Part shown: one piece after another, positions 1-7,091 of the stretch
How positions within the stretch are numbered: position 1 is the stretch's first letter
Layout: each line of letters begins with the position of its first letter
Position numbers and translations under genes: made by a program
Origin: a virus
DNA: 24,318 nt
Reading direction: 5' to 3' (one strand)
IMG/VR virus record: IMGVR_UViG_3300033146_003505
Coordinates: 1-24,318 of that record
The notes under the pieces: generated by a model
What the model saw: only the letters and a program-made list of their open reading frames with translations
Databases searched by the model: none
Told to the model about the DNA's origin: nothing

Positions 1-3
1 AAA

Positions 4-246
4 ATGGAACAATTAGATGAAGAAAAAAAACAAGCAAGAAAGGAAGCATATAATGATGTTAAGATGTATTTGGCAAGTGATTGGTTACTAAAAGAAGAAA
101 CACCTGAATACTTTGTATTAACAAGAAATGAAAGTTCAACACTTGGACATTTAGTAATATTTATGTTTACATTTTGGTTTACTTTTGGTATAGGAAATGT
201 GTTATACTATATTGCTAAACAAAAAAAGAAAAAAATATTAAAATAA
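4..246 (+). CDS. Small single-pass membrane protein, unknown function
   Basis: An 80-residue protein with a charged, probably cytoplasmic N-terminal half (residues 1-45), one hydrophobic segment at about 47-70 rich in Phe, Trp and Gly (TFGIGN), and a very basic tail (KQKKKK) that would sit at the membrane face. The ATG lies in the AAAATGG context used by many genes in this window, but the frame is open to the left edge, so a longer upstream form is possible. It precedes the prohead protease by 70 bases holding a separate promoter, so it is probably the last gene of an upstream unit. No function is recognised. Coding call is fairly sure; function unknown. Confidence 0.7.
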   Translation: MEQLDEEKKQARKEAYNDVKMYLASDWLLKEETPEYFVLTRNESSTLGHLVIFMFTFWFTFGIGNVLYYIAKQKKKKILK

Positions 247-280
247 ATTAACATAATTCTTTTAAATTTAAAAACTAAAC

Positions 281-290
281 ATTTATAAAT
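281..290 (+). promoter_or_regulatory. Archaeal TATA box for the head operon
   Basis: ATTTATAAAT, centre at about 285.5, lies 30 bases before the ATG at 316, giving a near-leaderless transcript if the start site is about 28 bases downstream of the box centre. The same box recurs before other first genes of units in the window. Confidence 0.7.
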
Positions 291-315
291 ATAATTCTCT
301 GTTAATTTTTATCCA

Positions 316-1374
316 ATGGAAAATAACAATAAAGTTCACTTTTGTGATATATCTATTAGTCAAGCAGACTATGAAATTACTGAAGATAATATTATTATTT
401 ACAATGTCCCTATAACTGGCGAGATTGTGCAATATTATGAAGAAGAAGATTTCAAAGGAAATATGTTTAAGCCAATGGAAGAACTGAGTAAGATGAGTAT
501 AAAGAACACTCCTATTACATTTTTACACCCTGATACTTTATTGATGGACTACTCGACTTCTGATGTTGCAAAACTTACAGAAGGTATTTTAAGAGAACCA
601 TCAAAAGAGAGAAAGTCTTTTTTTAATGACAAGAAGATTTATTCAGATATGATTATTAATAAAGGAACACCACAAGCACTACACATAGAAAAGAATTTGC
701 GAGATAATACTCCTATTGATGTTTCTATTGGCTTCCAGTGTGGCTTTGTTGATAAAAAAGGTATTTATGATGGTAAAGAATATGATAGAATACAAATTAA
801 CCACGAAATAGACCATTTAGCAGTGTTAATTGGTAATGATGGAGATATTTATACAGGTCGAGCTCCAGTATCACAAGGTTACGGAATTGGTATGGACCAT
901 AAAAATAAACAAATGACAGATAGCAATAATAAATTGATGGATATTACTACAAAGAGAAATGAAGAATTAGTAGGTGAAAATATTAATTTGAAAAAATCTC
1001 TAAGTGATGCACAAGCAAAACTTTCAGATGTTGATTCTATTAAAAAAGAATTAGCAACTGCAAAAGCAGAATTAAAAGATAGCGAAACAATCAAAGCAGA
1101 ATTAAAAGTTTATAAAGATGCAGAGAAAGAAGTAGTTGGAAAAATGAAAGATGCTTTAAAAAAGAAATTTCCTAATATGAGTAAAATGTTTGATGAAGCA
1201 AGTGATGAAGTTGTGAAAGAACAATATAATGATATGAAAACTGAAGAAGCAGAAGACCCTAAAGGAAACATTGAAGGAACTGAAGGCAAAGATGGTGCTA
1301 AGAAACCATTGAGCGACAGAGATTTATTCGAAATTCAGAATAAAGGAAAAAAAATTGAGGATTTTAAAGAATGA
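316..1374 (+). CDS. Prohead maturation protease with C-terminal scaffold-like domain (DUF2213 type)
   Basis: Protein of 352 residues that probably shapes and then matures the procapsid. Residues 1-190 match the DUF2213 pattern: a VPITGEIVQYY start, TPITFLHPD with His71, DVSIGFQCGF with Ser137, YDGKEYD, and an NHEIDHLAVL block. His71 and Ser137 are the likely catalytic pair. Residues about 205-285 are Lys/Glu/Ala-rich and look like coiled coil, and the remaining tail is acidic; this arrangement suits a scaffold that is cut away during maturation. It is followed directly by decoration and major capsid genes, the usual order. The stop overlaps the next start (ATGA at 1371). Family assignment is from motif pattern and context, not from a search; the protease role is likely, the exact catalytic residues are inferred. 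Confidence 0.82.
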   Translation: MENNNKVHFCDISISQADYEITEDNIIIYNVPITGEIVQYYEEEDFKGNMFKPMEELSKMSIKNTPITFLHPDTLLMDYSTSDVAKLTEGILREPSKERKSFFNDKKIYSDMIINKGTPQALHIEKNLRDNTPIDVSIGFQCGFVDKKGIYDGKEYDRIQINHEIDHLAVLIGNDGDIYTGRAPVSQGYGIGMDHKNKQMTDSNNKLMDITTKRNEELVGENINLKKSLSDAQAKLSDVDSIKKELATAKAELKDSETIKAELKVYKDAEKEVVGKMKDALKKKFPNMSKMFDEASDEVVKEQYNDMKTEEAEDPKGNIEGTEGKDGAKKPLSDRDLFEIQNKGKKIEDFKE

Positions 1375-1763
1375 TATTAATTGAGAATGATAAAAATATT
1401 ACATTAAAAGCAGTAGCACAAACTACTTTTGGTTTGCCTGTTACTTACGCAGGAGTTATTGCAACTGGTGCTAATTATATTGGTTTGGCTGATGTTGATG
1501 AAACAGTATCTGCACAAAATACAGATTTAGGAAATTACTATCCAATTAACTCAACTATGAGAGTTTTACTCAGAAGTGAAATTAGCGGTAAAGTATTAAA
1601 TATGTTGGCTGGTGGAACTTTCGCAGCAGGTGATTATGTTAAATTTACTACTGCTGGTGAATTAATTGAAGAGACAGATGGTGCAGTTTCTACTGTTAAT
1701 ACTGTTGGTATTGCTATGGACGCAGGTGCTGATGGTGTATATAGTGAGGTTTTAATGTTATAA
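1371..1763 (+). CDS. Capsid decoration protein (DUF2190 / gpD-like)
   Basis: A 130-residue protein rich in Gly, Ala, Thr and Val, with the short beta-strand texture of small head-decoration proteins: residues 16-40 (TTFGLPVTYAGVIATGANYIG), an AGDYVKFTTAGELIEE stretch near 83-100, and a VGIAMDAGADG segment close to the C-terminus. Such proteins bind the outside of HK97-fold capsids and stabilise them. Position between protease/scaffold and major capsid gene supports this. It overlaps the protease stop by four bases (ATGA), so it is translationally coupled, and is separated from the next gene by TAA-AA-ATG. The call is based on size, composition and gene order. Confidence 0.7.
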   Translation: MILIENDKNITLKAVAQTTFGLPVTYAGVIATGANYIGLADVDETVSAQNTDLGNYYPINSTMRVLLRSEISGKVLNMLAGGTFAAGDYVKFTTAGELIEETDGAVSTVNTVGIAMDAGADGVYSEVLML

Positions 1764-1765
1764 AA

Positions 1766-2689
1766 ATGAACGGAATGGACGCAACAACAAAATTATTTAA
1801 AGAGAACGTTGAGGAGATAGGAACAAGATTAAATCTTATTAAACCTGATGTAATGCTAACTTATAATGATGTAGTTCCAGCAATCCCTACAAACGATGCT
1901 GATTCTATGTTTTCCAGTTACAATATTATTGAAACTGTTGGACAAGCAAGTGTAGCAGCTAGAAGAGGAGAATATAAAAAGATGGAAATCAACGGAGAAG
2001 AAGTTAATTATAAACTTAGATTCGTTGGAACATCATATAAGCTTGATAAGGCTGATATTAGAATGTCTAATAGAGACAAAGGTATTAAACTAGATAGTAA
2101 TACTGCATTAAGAGCGAGAAATATTGTAGAACAAAAGTTAAATAAATTAGTTTATTTAGGTGATGTTGATTTTGGTTATCAAGGTGTATTAGGCTTAACA
2201 GGCGTTACAACTAAGACTGCAAGTGCTGTATTGAGTGCAACTAATGTTTATACTGTTATTAAAAATGCTATTGAAGCAATTCCTGAAGAGTTCCAAGGAA
2301 TGTCTTACAATTTCGTAATGGCACCAGTAGAATATAATCAATTACTTAACAGAAATGCCAATACTGATAAAATTTGGTTAACTATGCTAAATGAATCTTT
2401 CCCTAATGTTACATTTGTAAAAGAGTCAGATATTAAAGCTGCTAATACTTACTACGATGGTTCAACAACTCAAACAATCGCTGCAGGAACTGCTGTAATT
2501 GTGCCATTTAGTTCAAGTATGTTATGGAGAAAAGTATCTATACCAATTAAGAACACACCAAGTTCTTTAGATTTACTAGAGAACGAAGTGCATAAGCCTG
2601 ATGTTAAATATACTGTTGATAGTAAAACTTCAATGGTTGAAGCAGCTTTCCCTACTGCTGTAGTGTTAGTAACTGGTTTAGCATCATAA
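1766..2689 (+). CDS. Major capsid protein, HK97 fold (encapsulin/DUF2184-like)
   Basis: A 307-residue protein that fits a HK97-fold shell protein. Residues 67-100 (GEYKKMEINGEEVNYKL, then YKLDKADI) resemble the E-loop and following helix region of encapsulin-like capsid proteins, residues 112-133 (ALRARNIVEQKLNKLVYLGD) the long spine helix, and GYQGVLGLTGV near 138-147 the loop that commonly follows. It stands third after protease and decoration protein and is followed by a hairpin with a T-rich tail, which would set its expression apart from downstream genes. No signal peptide or propeptide is obvious; the scaffold appears to be supplied by the protease gene. Confidence is high for capsid protein, lower for the exact family. 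Confidence 0.85.
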   Translation: MNGMDATTKLFKENVEEIGTRLNLIKPDVMLTYNDVVPAIPTNDADSMFSSYNIIETVGQASVAARRGEYKKMEINGEEVNYKLRFVGTSYKLDKADIRMSNRDKGIKLDSNTALRARNIVEQKLNKLVYLGDVDFGYQGVLGLTGVTTKTASAVLSATNVYTVIKNAIEAIPEEFQGMSYNFVMAPVEYNQLLNRNANTDKIWLTMLNESFPNVTFVKESDIKAANTYYDGSTTQTIAAGTAVIVPFSSSMLWRKVSIPIKNTPSSLDLLENEVHKPDVKYTVDSKTSMVEAAFPTAVVLVTGLAS

Positions 2690-2693
2690 TTAT

Positions 2694-2713
2694 AATTAAT
2701 TTAATTATTAATT
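2694..2713 (+). terminator. Hairpin after the capsid gene, possible partial terminator
   Basis: AATTAAT and ATTAATT form a 7-bp stem around a 6-base loop five bases after the capsid stop, followed by TTAATTTTTAT. In such AT-rich DNA chance hairpins are common, so this is a plausible but weak terminator or attenuator. Confidence 0.35.
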
Positions 2714-2740
2714 TTAATTTTTATAATTTTAAATAAAAAA

Positions 2741-3052
2741 ATGGGAAATAAAAATAAATATAATGACAATAATGTTTCTAATGATGAAATGATGAAAGAA
2801 ATCAAAGAAGAAAGTATTGTTATTGATGATGAAAAAAAAACTGAAGAAATTCTCAAGACTGAAGAAGTTACTAAGGAAATTGAAGAAGTAAAACCAACAA
2901 AACTAGAAGATAATCAATATAAAGTTTCTTGTGGTAGATTTGCTGATGAGAAGAACACTATTTATGAATTTGGAGAAGTTGTAACTTTGACTAAAAAACA
3001 AGTTGAAAGATATACTAAATTAAACATTATTGGAAATCAATTAAGAAAGTAA
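2741..3052 (+). CDS. Head-module protein with acidic N-terminus, unknown
   Basis: A 103-residue protein. Residues 1-55 are dominated by Asp, Glu, Asn and Lys with low complexity and are probably disordered. Residues 60-103 (YKVSCGRFADEKNTIYEFGEVVTLTKKQVERYTKLNIIG) look like a compact beta-alpha domain of the kind found in small proteins between capsid and connector genes; the FGEVVTLTKKQVERY stretch suggests a strand then a helix. Nothing more specific is recognised. It joins the next gene by TAA-A-ATG with one base between stop and start. A role in the head or at the portal is inferred only from position. Confidence 0.6.
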   Translation: MGNKNKYNDNNVSNDEMMKEIKEESIVIDDEKKTEEILKTEEVTKEIEEVKPTKLEDNQYKVSCGRFADEKNTIYEFGEVVTLTKKQVERYTKLNIIGNQLRK

Positions 3053-3053
3053 A

Positions 3054-3380
3054 ATGGTTGTAGATATAGAAGATATAAAAACAAGAATGGGTATTAAGGT
3101 TGATACTGAAGATGATATGATAACAGATTGTCTAAGTGATTCTTGTAGTAAATATAATGGATTTTCTGACATTATGGTTAAATTATACGCTTGTTATCTT
3201 GTTGCTATATCTATTAAAGCTGCTAGTCGTGTTCAAAAAGATGATGATGTAACTTATTTTAAATATGACTTATCTTATTGGGAAACATTGTATAACAACC
3301 AATATGAAGAAGAACTTGCTGATATGGATACCATTTCAGATTATGGAGTGTTAAATATAGCAAATGTTAGAGTCGATTAA
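3054..3380 (+). CDS. Head-tail connector / adaptor protein candidate
   Basis: A 108-residue, mostly helical protein located just after the capsid block, where head-tail adaptors (gp6/gp15-like) are found. It begins with a short helix pair (DIKTRMGI, then DDMITDCLSDSCSKYNGF), followed by a helical stretch with AC and KAA small-residue patterns (VKLYACYLVAISIKAASRV) and an aromatic YFKYDLSYWETLYNNQYEEEL helix. This helix layout fits adaptor proteins that dock on the portal ring, but the sequence similarity is not obvious by eye. Its end overlaps the next gene by 17 bases, implying coupled translation and perhaps partnership in the same connector. Confidence 0.6.
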   Translation: MVVDIEDIKTRMGIKVDTEDDMITDCLSDSCSKYNGFSDIMVKLYACYLVAISIKAASRVQKDDDVTYFKYDLSYWETLYNNQYEEELADMDTISDYGVLNIANVRVD

Positions 3381-3723
3381 TGTATTAGGAATATCGCAAG
3401 ATATAAAGTTTGCCAGAAAGACTACTATTACACAAGATTATGATAGTGATACTTCTGTTGCTACTTATGAATTAGTAGTTATTAATTCTAATGTTCACGA
3501 CCAGTCAGATGAAGACAGAGAATACGATAATCCACAATACAAAAGCAAAAAGATTATGAGATTAACAAACAATAACGGAGATGAATATAAGTCTGATGAC
3601 TACTTTGCAGTTAATGGAGTAATTTATTCTATGTTGAGTGTTAAAAATAGATTGACTTTTAATTCTTGTATTGCAGAAGCGGTTGATATTAATAATGCTA
3701 ATGTAACAAGCCTATTAAGTTAA
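3364..3723 (+). CDS. Head closure / neck protein candidate
   Basis: A 119-residue protein starting inside the preceding connector gene. The sequence alternates hydrophobic and polar residues (ATYELVVINSNV, KKIMRLTNNNGDEY, YFAVNGVIYSMLSVKNRLTF) and so is probably beta-rich, as head-closure proteins usually are. It lies between the connector candidate and a gp10-like neck protein, the normal slot for a head-closure or stopper protein. No catalytic motif is visible. The start at 3364 is chosen because it is the first ATG and gives the full-length reading frame; no Shine-Dalgarno sequence is present. Function is inferred from position. Confidence 0.55.
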   Translation: MLESINVLGISQDIKFARKTTITQDYDSDTSVATYELVVINSNVHDQSDEDREYDNPQYKSKKIMRLTNNNGDEYKSDDYFAVNGVIYSMLSVKNRLTFNSCIAEAVDINNANVTSLLS

Positions 3724-3744
3724 TTATTTAATTTTGATATTAAT

Positions 3745-4098
3745 ATGAAGTTTGAAGTAACAATAAAAGGACTAAATGAAGCTATAAAAGCCGAAGAAAA
3801 GAATTCTAAAAGCATTAAGAATGTAGATAAAATTTTAAATAAATATTCTCAAAAAATCAAAGCAGAAGCAAAACAAAACGCTACTAAAAATCCTAAAGTA
3901 AGGACTGGATTTCTAAGAAGAACTATTGGAGCAGAAAAAGCAAGTAAATATAAATATGTAGTTTATTCTGGTGCTAATTATGGACTTTATCAAGAAGAAG
4001 GAACTAAGAATGGAATTAAAGCAAAATACTTTATTAAGAAAGCAGTTATAAATAATGTTGATAAAATACAACGAGATATAAAGAATTTGATTAAATAA
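3745..4098 (+). CDS. HK97 gp10-like neck / tail-completion protein
   Basis: A 117-residue protein that matches the gp10-like pattern well: N-terminal strand KFEVTIKGLNE, a long basic helix about 20-47, the RTGFLRRTIG motif at about 53-62, then YVVYSGANYGLYQEEGT at about 71-87 and AKYFIKKAV at 93-101. In the family these correspond to the tGxLrxSi, YAxyxExGT and pFlxpA blocks. Proteins of this family act in head-tail joining or tail completion. The gene ends the first stretch of plus-strand structural genes; a minus-strand island follows before the tail genes resume. Its 3' half may be overlapped on the other strand by a hydrophobic reading frame. Confidence 0.8.
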   Translation: MKFEVTIKGLNEAIKAEEKNSKSIKNVDKILNKYSQKIKAEAKQNATKNPKVRTGFLRRTIGAEKASKYKYVVYSGANYGLYQEEGTKNGIKAKYFIKKAVINNVDKIQRDIKNLIK

Positions 4099-4260
4099 AT
4101 ATAAATAACATAACATAATTCCATATAAAAATAATATAGTAATATATTCTATAATTATATTATAATTTTCTATCTCATAACTATATTGAAATCTATACAT
4201 ATATCTATAAAAAATTACAAAAGCTAATATAGTAATTATTATTATATTAATTGAAATCAT
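3913..4260 (-). CDS. Possible membrane protein, antisense overlap at its end
   Basis: A reading frame of 115 codons that begins six bases after the stop of the extended zinc-ribbon gene upstream on the same strand, so it could be the last gene of the minus-strand island. Residues 1-58 lie in DNA without another gene and carry two hydrophobic segments (about 4-19 and 36-53) separated by an acidic linker. The remaining 57 codons run antisense to the gp10-like gene for 186 bases. AT-rich non-coding DNA easily yields Ile/Leu/Phe/Tyr-rich frames, so this may be chance. Start context and spacing are the main arguments in favour; the antisense part argues for caution. Confidence 0.3.
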   Translation of the reverse strand: MISINIIIITILAFVIFYRYMYRFQYSYEIENYNIIIEYITILFLYGIMLCYLYLFNQILYISLYFINIIYNCFLNKVFCFNSILSSFFLIKSIISTRINYIFIFTCFFCSNSSS

Positions 4261-4266
4261 TTTATT

Positions 4267-4826
4267 TTATAAATTATCTACCTCATACAATACAATATTA
4301 TTATTACAAATAGGACATATAACCATATGTTCATCATAAGTAGGAGGATTTAACACTTTATCATCATTACTTTTTTTACTAATATTATAATATCTTTTTT
4401 ATCAAAAGTAAATGCACAATTACACTTATCACACTTAGTATTTGCTTGTTCAATTATGTTAGATTGTGGAATATTAAACCGTGGTCTTTCTGTTTGTGTT
4501 TCGATATGTTCTCCAACTGATTTATTAATATTATTAATAATATTATTTGATACTTGTTCTGCATCTTGTTTAGTTTTTATATTTGAAGTGTCGACTGATT
4601 TATTTGGATACATAATTTTAAATATTGTTTGTCTTCCATCCATTAAAATTCCTGCATCATTAAAGTCATCGTGATAATCACTTCTGATTAATATATTAAA
4701 ATCTTCTACTGATAAATATACTACTTCTTTAATTGACTCTTCTGAATTAACATCCCAAACCCACTTATTATCAACTAGTTTATACACTACTTGATTTGTA
4801 TTTATATCTTTAATTTCTGTTTTCAT
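4267..4826 (-). CDS. Zinc-ribbon protein whose two halves lie in different frames
   Basis: The ATG at 4826 opens a frame that stops at 4350 after 158 residues. Residues 1-125 are polar and not recognised, with a likely globular N-terminal part (VYKLVDNKWVWDV, YLSVEDFNILIRSDYHDD). Near the end comes CDKCNC, half of a zinc site. The -1 frame, entered at a run of seven A (4377 down to 4371), continues SNDDKVLNPPTYDEHMV, then CPICNNNIVLYEVDNL, and stops at 4267. The joined product would be about 186 residues with a complete Cys-x2-Cys ... Cys-x2-Cys ribbon. This means programmed -1 frameshifting, a real mutation, or a homopolymer error in the assembly. The start overlaps the small zinc-ribbon gene upstream. 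A GTG five codons upstream is a less likely start. Function unknown; DNA or RNA binding is a guess. Confidence 0.6.
4371..4377 (-). other. A-AAA-AAA slip site in the zinc-ribbon gene
   Basis: Read in the zero frame the codons are GTA-AAA-AAA-GTA. A slip one base back at the A7 run gives AGT-AAT-GAT-GAT and leads into the frame carrying the second zinc knuckle. The ten bases AAAAAAAGTA are identical to those at the tail-chaperone slip site (7379-7388). Confidence 0.45.
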
Positions 4827-4950
4827 CTTCTTTAACCTCACATTTCTTAATATTAACTTTATATGAACATCTAGGACAAGGACAATAATAATCGCTTTTG
4901 CCTTTGTATGTCCATATATAATCGCAATGATGACATTTAATTTTTTTCAT
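4810..4950 (-). CDS. Small zinc-ribbon protein
   Basis: A 46-residue protein, with Cys-His-His-Cys (KCHHCDY) at residues 6-9 and a second knuckle CPCPRC at 23-28, separated by a WTYKGKSDYY segment. This is a compact C-x2-C ... C-x2-C ribbon of a kind common among tiny archaeal proteins; the WxYKGKSxYY linker is characteristic. It probably binds nucleic acid or a protein partner, but no specific role can be given. It begins one base after the stop of the 84-residue gene upstream (TAA-A-ATG) and its end overlaps the start of the next zinc-ribbon gene, so three genes form one minus-strand unit. Confidence 0.75.
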   Translation of the reverse strand: MKKIKCHHCDYIWTYKGKSDYYCPCPRCSYKVNIKKCEVKEDENRN

Positions 4951-4951
4951 T

Positions 4952-5206
4952 TTAATTTGTTGGTCTATTTTCATAATCAATATCATTTAGTAATATTTTT
5001 CTATTTTTAAGTAATAAATACAATATATCTAAATCTTCTGTATTTTCTGATATTAATGTTCTTATATCATCATCAACCAATTGTAATTCAAATTCAAGAG
5101 CAGATTTATAAGTTTCAAATGCTGTTCCATTAATATAATAAATTCCCTTTCTTTTTTTATCTAAATTTAATGATTTTAGTTTTGTGTTTAATTTTCTTTT
5201 ATCCAT
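4952..5206 (-). CDS. Unknown 84-residue protein, first gene of minus-strand island
   Basis: A basic N-terminus (MDKRKLNTKLKSLNLDKKRKG) is followed by IYYINGTAFETYKSALEFEL and a helical, acidic C-terminal half (LVDDDIRTLISENTEDLDILYLLLKNRKILLNDIDYENR). No family is recognised. It opens a unit with two zinc-ribbon genes and is read from its own promoter: GTTTATAAC has its centre 29 bases before the ATG, predicting a leaderless transcript. The unit is inserted against the direction of the head and tail genes, as expected for a moron-type cargo gene set expressed independently of the late genes. Confidence 0.65.
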   Translation of the reverse strand: MDKRKLNTKLKSLNLDKKRKGIYYINGTAFETYKSALEFELQLVDDDIRTLISENTEDLDILYLLLKNRKILLNDIDYENRPTN

Positions 5207-5230
5207 TGTAAATATGTATGTAGGTAGGTA

Positions 5231-5239
5231 GTTATAAAC
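5231..5239 (-). promoter_or_regulatory. TATA box for the minus-strand island
   Basis: On the minus strand GTTTATAAC is centred at 5235, 29 bases upstream of the ATG at 5206. Between box and start are ACCTACCTAC repeats. It is divergent from the tail promoter at 5257-5266, only 17 bases away. Confidence 0.6.
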
Positions 5240-5256
5240 CTAACGAAAATATAAAC

Positions 5257-5266
5257 ATTTATAAAT
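5257..5266 (+). promoter_or_regulatory. TATA box for the tail operon
   Basis: ATTTATAAAT preceded by AAAC, centred at 5261.5, lies 28.5 bases before the GTG at 5290. The distance supports a leaderless transcript starting at that GTG. Confidence 0.7.
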
Positions 5267-5289
5267 ATTTAACACTAAAAATAATTACA

Positions 5290-5814
5290 GTGGCGAATCT
5301 AATATCATCATTTAGTGAAGAGATTGCAAAGTTATATCGTGAGATGTTGCGAGGAGTTACTCCTGATGGAGTAGCAAGCACTAATTTCACTAGTTATATT
5401 ACTCATCCAAACGACACTGATTCTGTTAAAGTAGATAAAAGACAATTTATTCAAATATCTAAAAAACAATTTGACAGAAGCACTAATAGTTCTGGTTATA
5501 ATGGTCCAATGATAAGAATACACTTTGAAGATGGCGAAATGACTAACTTAGGAACAGGAAGTGAGCAAGTATGGAGAGTAAACGGAGCAACTTTTGAAAT
5601 AGTGTTTGATACTACACAAATTAAATCTAAAGAGGAAGAATGGCAAAGAAAGTGGCAGTCCGAAATATTAAAGACTATTACTTATAATATGCCTAAAATG
5701 AAAGAATTAATTTGCTTTATTGATGTAAATTATGCAACAGATAATCTAAATGATACTGATGAGTTCAAGAAAAGAATAAACGTGATACACGATTTATTAG
5801 TAAACAATGGATAA
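5290..5814 (+). CDS. Tail terminator / tail completion protein candidate
   Basis: A 174-residue protein beginning with GTG; this start is chosen because it falls where a leaderless transcript from the upstream TATA box should begin. Residues 1-30 are helical, followed by beta-rich segments (FIQISKKQFDRS, PMIRIHFEDG, RVNGATFEIVFDTTQIKSKEEEWQRKWQSEIL) and a last part with ELICFIDVNYATDNLND. The order strand - EIVFDTT - long helix recalls tail terminator proteins that cap the tail tube and receive the head. It lies between the neck protein (beyond the minus-strand island) and the tail tube gene, the usual place for a terminator. It overlaps the next gene by eight bases. Family membership is inferred. 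Confidence 0.55.
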   Translation: MANLISSFSEEIAKLYREMLRGVTPDGVASTNFTSYITHPNDTDSVKVDKRQFIQISKKQFDRSTNSSGYNGPMIRIHFEDGEMTNLGTGSEQVWRVNGATFEIVFDTTQIKSKEEEWQRKWQSEILKTITYNMPKMKELICFIDVNYATDNLNDTDEFKKRINVIHDLLVNNG

Positions 5815-6049
5815 TAAAATTAAATATACTGGACAAAAAAATATGAAAGATACTTATAGTTTTTCATTATTTGGTAAGCGATGGCAAGATGGACAGGATT
5901 TAACACCTGATGAGGTTAAGTTATTTGCAAATGTGCAACTAGGAGACTGGGAAATAACTAATATTAATAATACAACTAAGGAAGAAGTTAAAACCGAACC
6001 TAAAAAAGAAGAGAAAAAAGAAGAAATTGAAGAGGTTCAAATAAAATAA
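5807..6049 (+). CDS. Small tail-module protein with charged tail
   Basis: An 80-residue protein. Residues 1-50 include KIKYTGQKNMKDTYSFSLFGKRW and a DLTPDEVKLFANVQLGDWEI segment that looks like a small helix and strand; residues 55-80 are almost entirely Lys and Glu with low complexity. It resembles, in layout, the 103-residue head-module protein at 2741, which has its charged part at the other end. The gene starts within the terminator candidate and is joined to the tube gene by TAA-A-ATG. No function is recognised. Confidence 0.55.
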   Translation: MDNKIKYTGQKNMKDTYSFSLFGKRWQDGQDLTPDEVKLFANVQLGDWEITNINNTTKEEVKTEPKKEEKKEEIEEVQIK

Positions 6050-6050
6050 A

Positions 6051-6980
6051 ATGGTAGATACATATTATAAAGGAGCACAATCAGCAGTAGGTTTTGCAGT
6101 AGAAACAACTTGGGGAATTGCCGGAACAGCATTTAGAAAGTTCGGTATTTCAACAGGAACAACAGACCCTAATAAGACAGCAACAGTAGTAATGCTTGGA
6201 GATATGAATTCAAGTAGAGAAGGAACATCGCAAGTAGTTACTGCTAATAAATATGAAATTAAACACTCATTCTATGTTAATGATTATTGGGCATTATTAG
6301 CAATATTAGGAACAGTAGCAAAAGTTGGAGCAACTTCTCCGTTTACTTACACATTCACTCAAAGTTCTTGTATTCCAGCATTTAGTTTTCACCATAAAAT
6401 AGATAACTGTGATGCTGGAAAAAATATTAGTGATGTTTATGTTGGTTGTAAAATTAAACAAGCAGCTTTCACAATGAATGAAGGTTTATTGATGTGCGAA
6501 TTAACATTCTCAGCAAAAGATAGAGAAGAAGACCAAGGAGTTATTGCAGTTACTGAAAACAACGCAGAACCTTATAAATATTCTGACATTATTAACGGAA
6601 ACATTAGTATCAATAGTGCAGCTGTTCAAATGGACGACTGGAATATTTCAGTTGATAATAAGATGGTTGAAAGACAAGCTGGTTTATTAATTGATGAGCA
6701 AAGTGTAACCAATATTGAATACTCTCAAAGCGCTAAAGGACAAATGAACTCGACAGATGTAAGAGATTTAGTTGGTGGTTCAGAAGTTCCAATGGTAGTT
6801 TTATTTAGTAGAGGAACTAACGACACTCTTTCATTTAATACTAATGTTATGATTACTTCAGCACCAAATCCAACAACAAAGTCAGATGTAGTTCAGGTTA
6901 ATATTACACCAAGCACAAGAACACTAGAAATAGTTTATATAACAACAACTGATATCGATGTTGGTGATATTGTATTATAA
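6051..6980 (+). CDS. Tail tube protein
   Basis: A 309-residue protein whose start (YYKGAQSAVGFAVETTWGIAGTAFRKFGIS) is typical of siphovirus tail tube proteins of the Phage_tube_2 type: a GxxxxxGFAxETTWG segment, then alternating beta strands. Middle and C-terminal parts are beta-rich (KYEIKHSFYVNDYWALLAILG, QAAFTMNEGLLMCELTFSAKDR, NWNISV-like hairpins). It would polymerise into hexameric rings forming the inner tail tube. Only one tube-size gene is present and no sheath gene is seen, so the tail is probably long and non-contractile. Placement just before the chaperone and tape measure genes supports the call. Confidence 0.8.
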   Translation: MVDTYYKGAQSAVGFAVETTWGIAGTAFRKFGISTGTTDPNKTATVVMLGDMNSSREGTSQVVTANKYEIKHSFYVNDYWALLAILGTVAKVGATSPFTYTFTQSSCIPAFSFHHKIDNCDAGKNISDVYVGCKIKQAAFTMNEGLLMCELTFSAKDREEDQGVIAVTENNAEPYKYSDIINGNISINSAAVQMDDWNISVDNKMVERQAGLLIDEQSVTNIEYSQSAKGQMNSTDVRDLVGGSEVPMVVLFSRGTNDTLSFNTNVMITSAPNPTTKSDVVQVNITPSTRTLEIVYITTTDIDVGDIVL

Positions 6981-7010
6981 TAATAATTAATACAATTTTA
7001 CTTTATTAAA

Positions 7011-7022
7011 CTTTTAAATATA
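7011..7022 (+). promoter_or_regulatory. Weak TATA-like element before the tail chaperone
   Basis: CTTTTAAATATA in the 111-base gap between tube and chaperone genes could direct a start near 7043, giving a leader of about 48 bases. The leader contains TAAAC and GTTTA arms (7033-7048). This is weaker than the ATTTATAAAT boxes elsewhere. Confidence 0.3.
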
Positions 7023-7091
7023 TTGGAATAGATAAACAGAAGTGTTTAATAATCCTTAAGTTCTCATAATGTTGAGAAAGATAAAAGAACA

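Noticed and set aside
879-1094. Minus-strand frame of 71 codons inside the prohead protease gene
   Set aside because: It is antisense to the coiled-coil part of a well-supported gene, has no promoter and has no neighbours on that strand.
1345-1360. A-rich slip site near the end of the prohead protease gene
   Set aside because: A -1 slip here meets a stop at once, so no meaningful extended product results.
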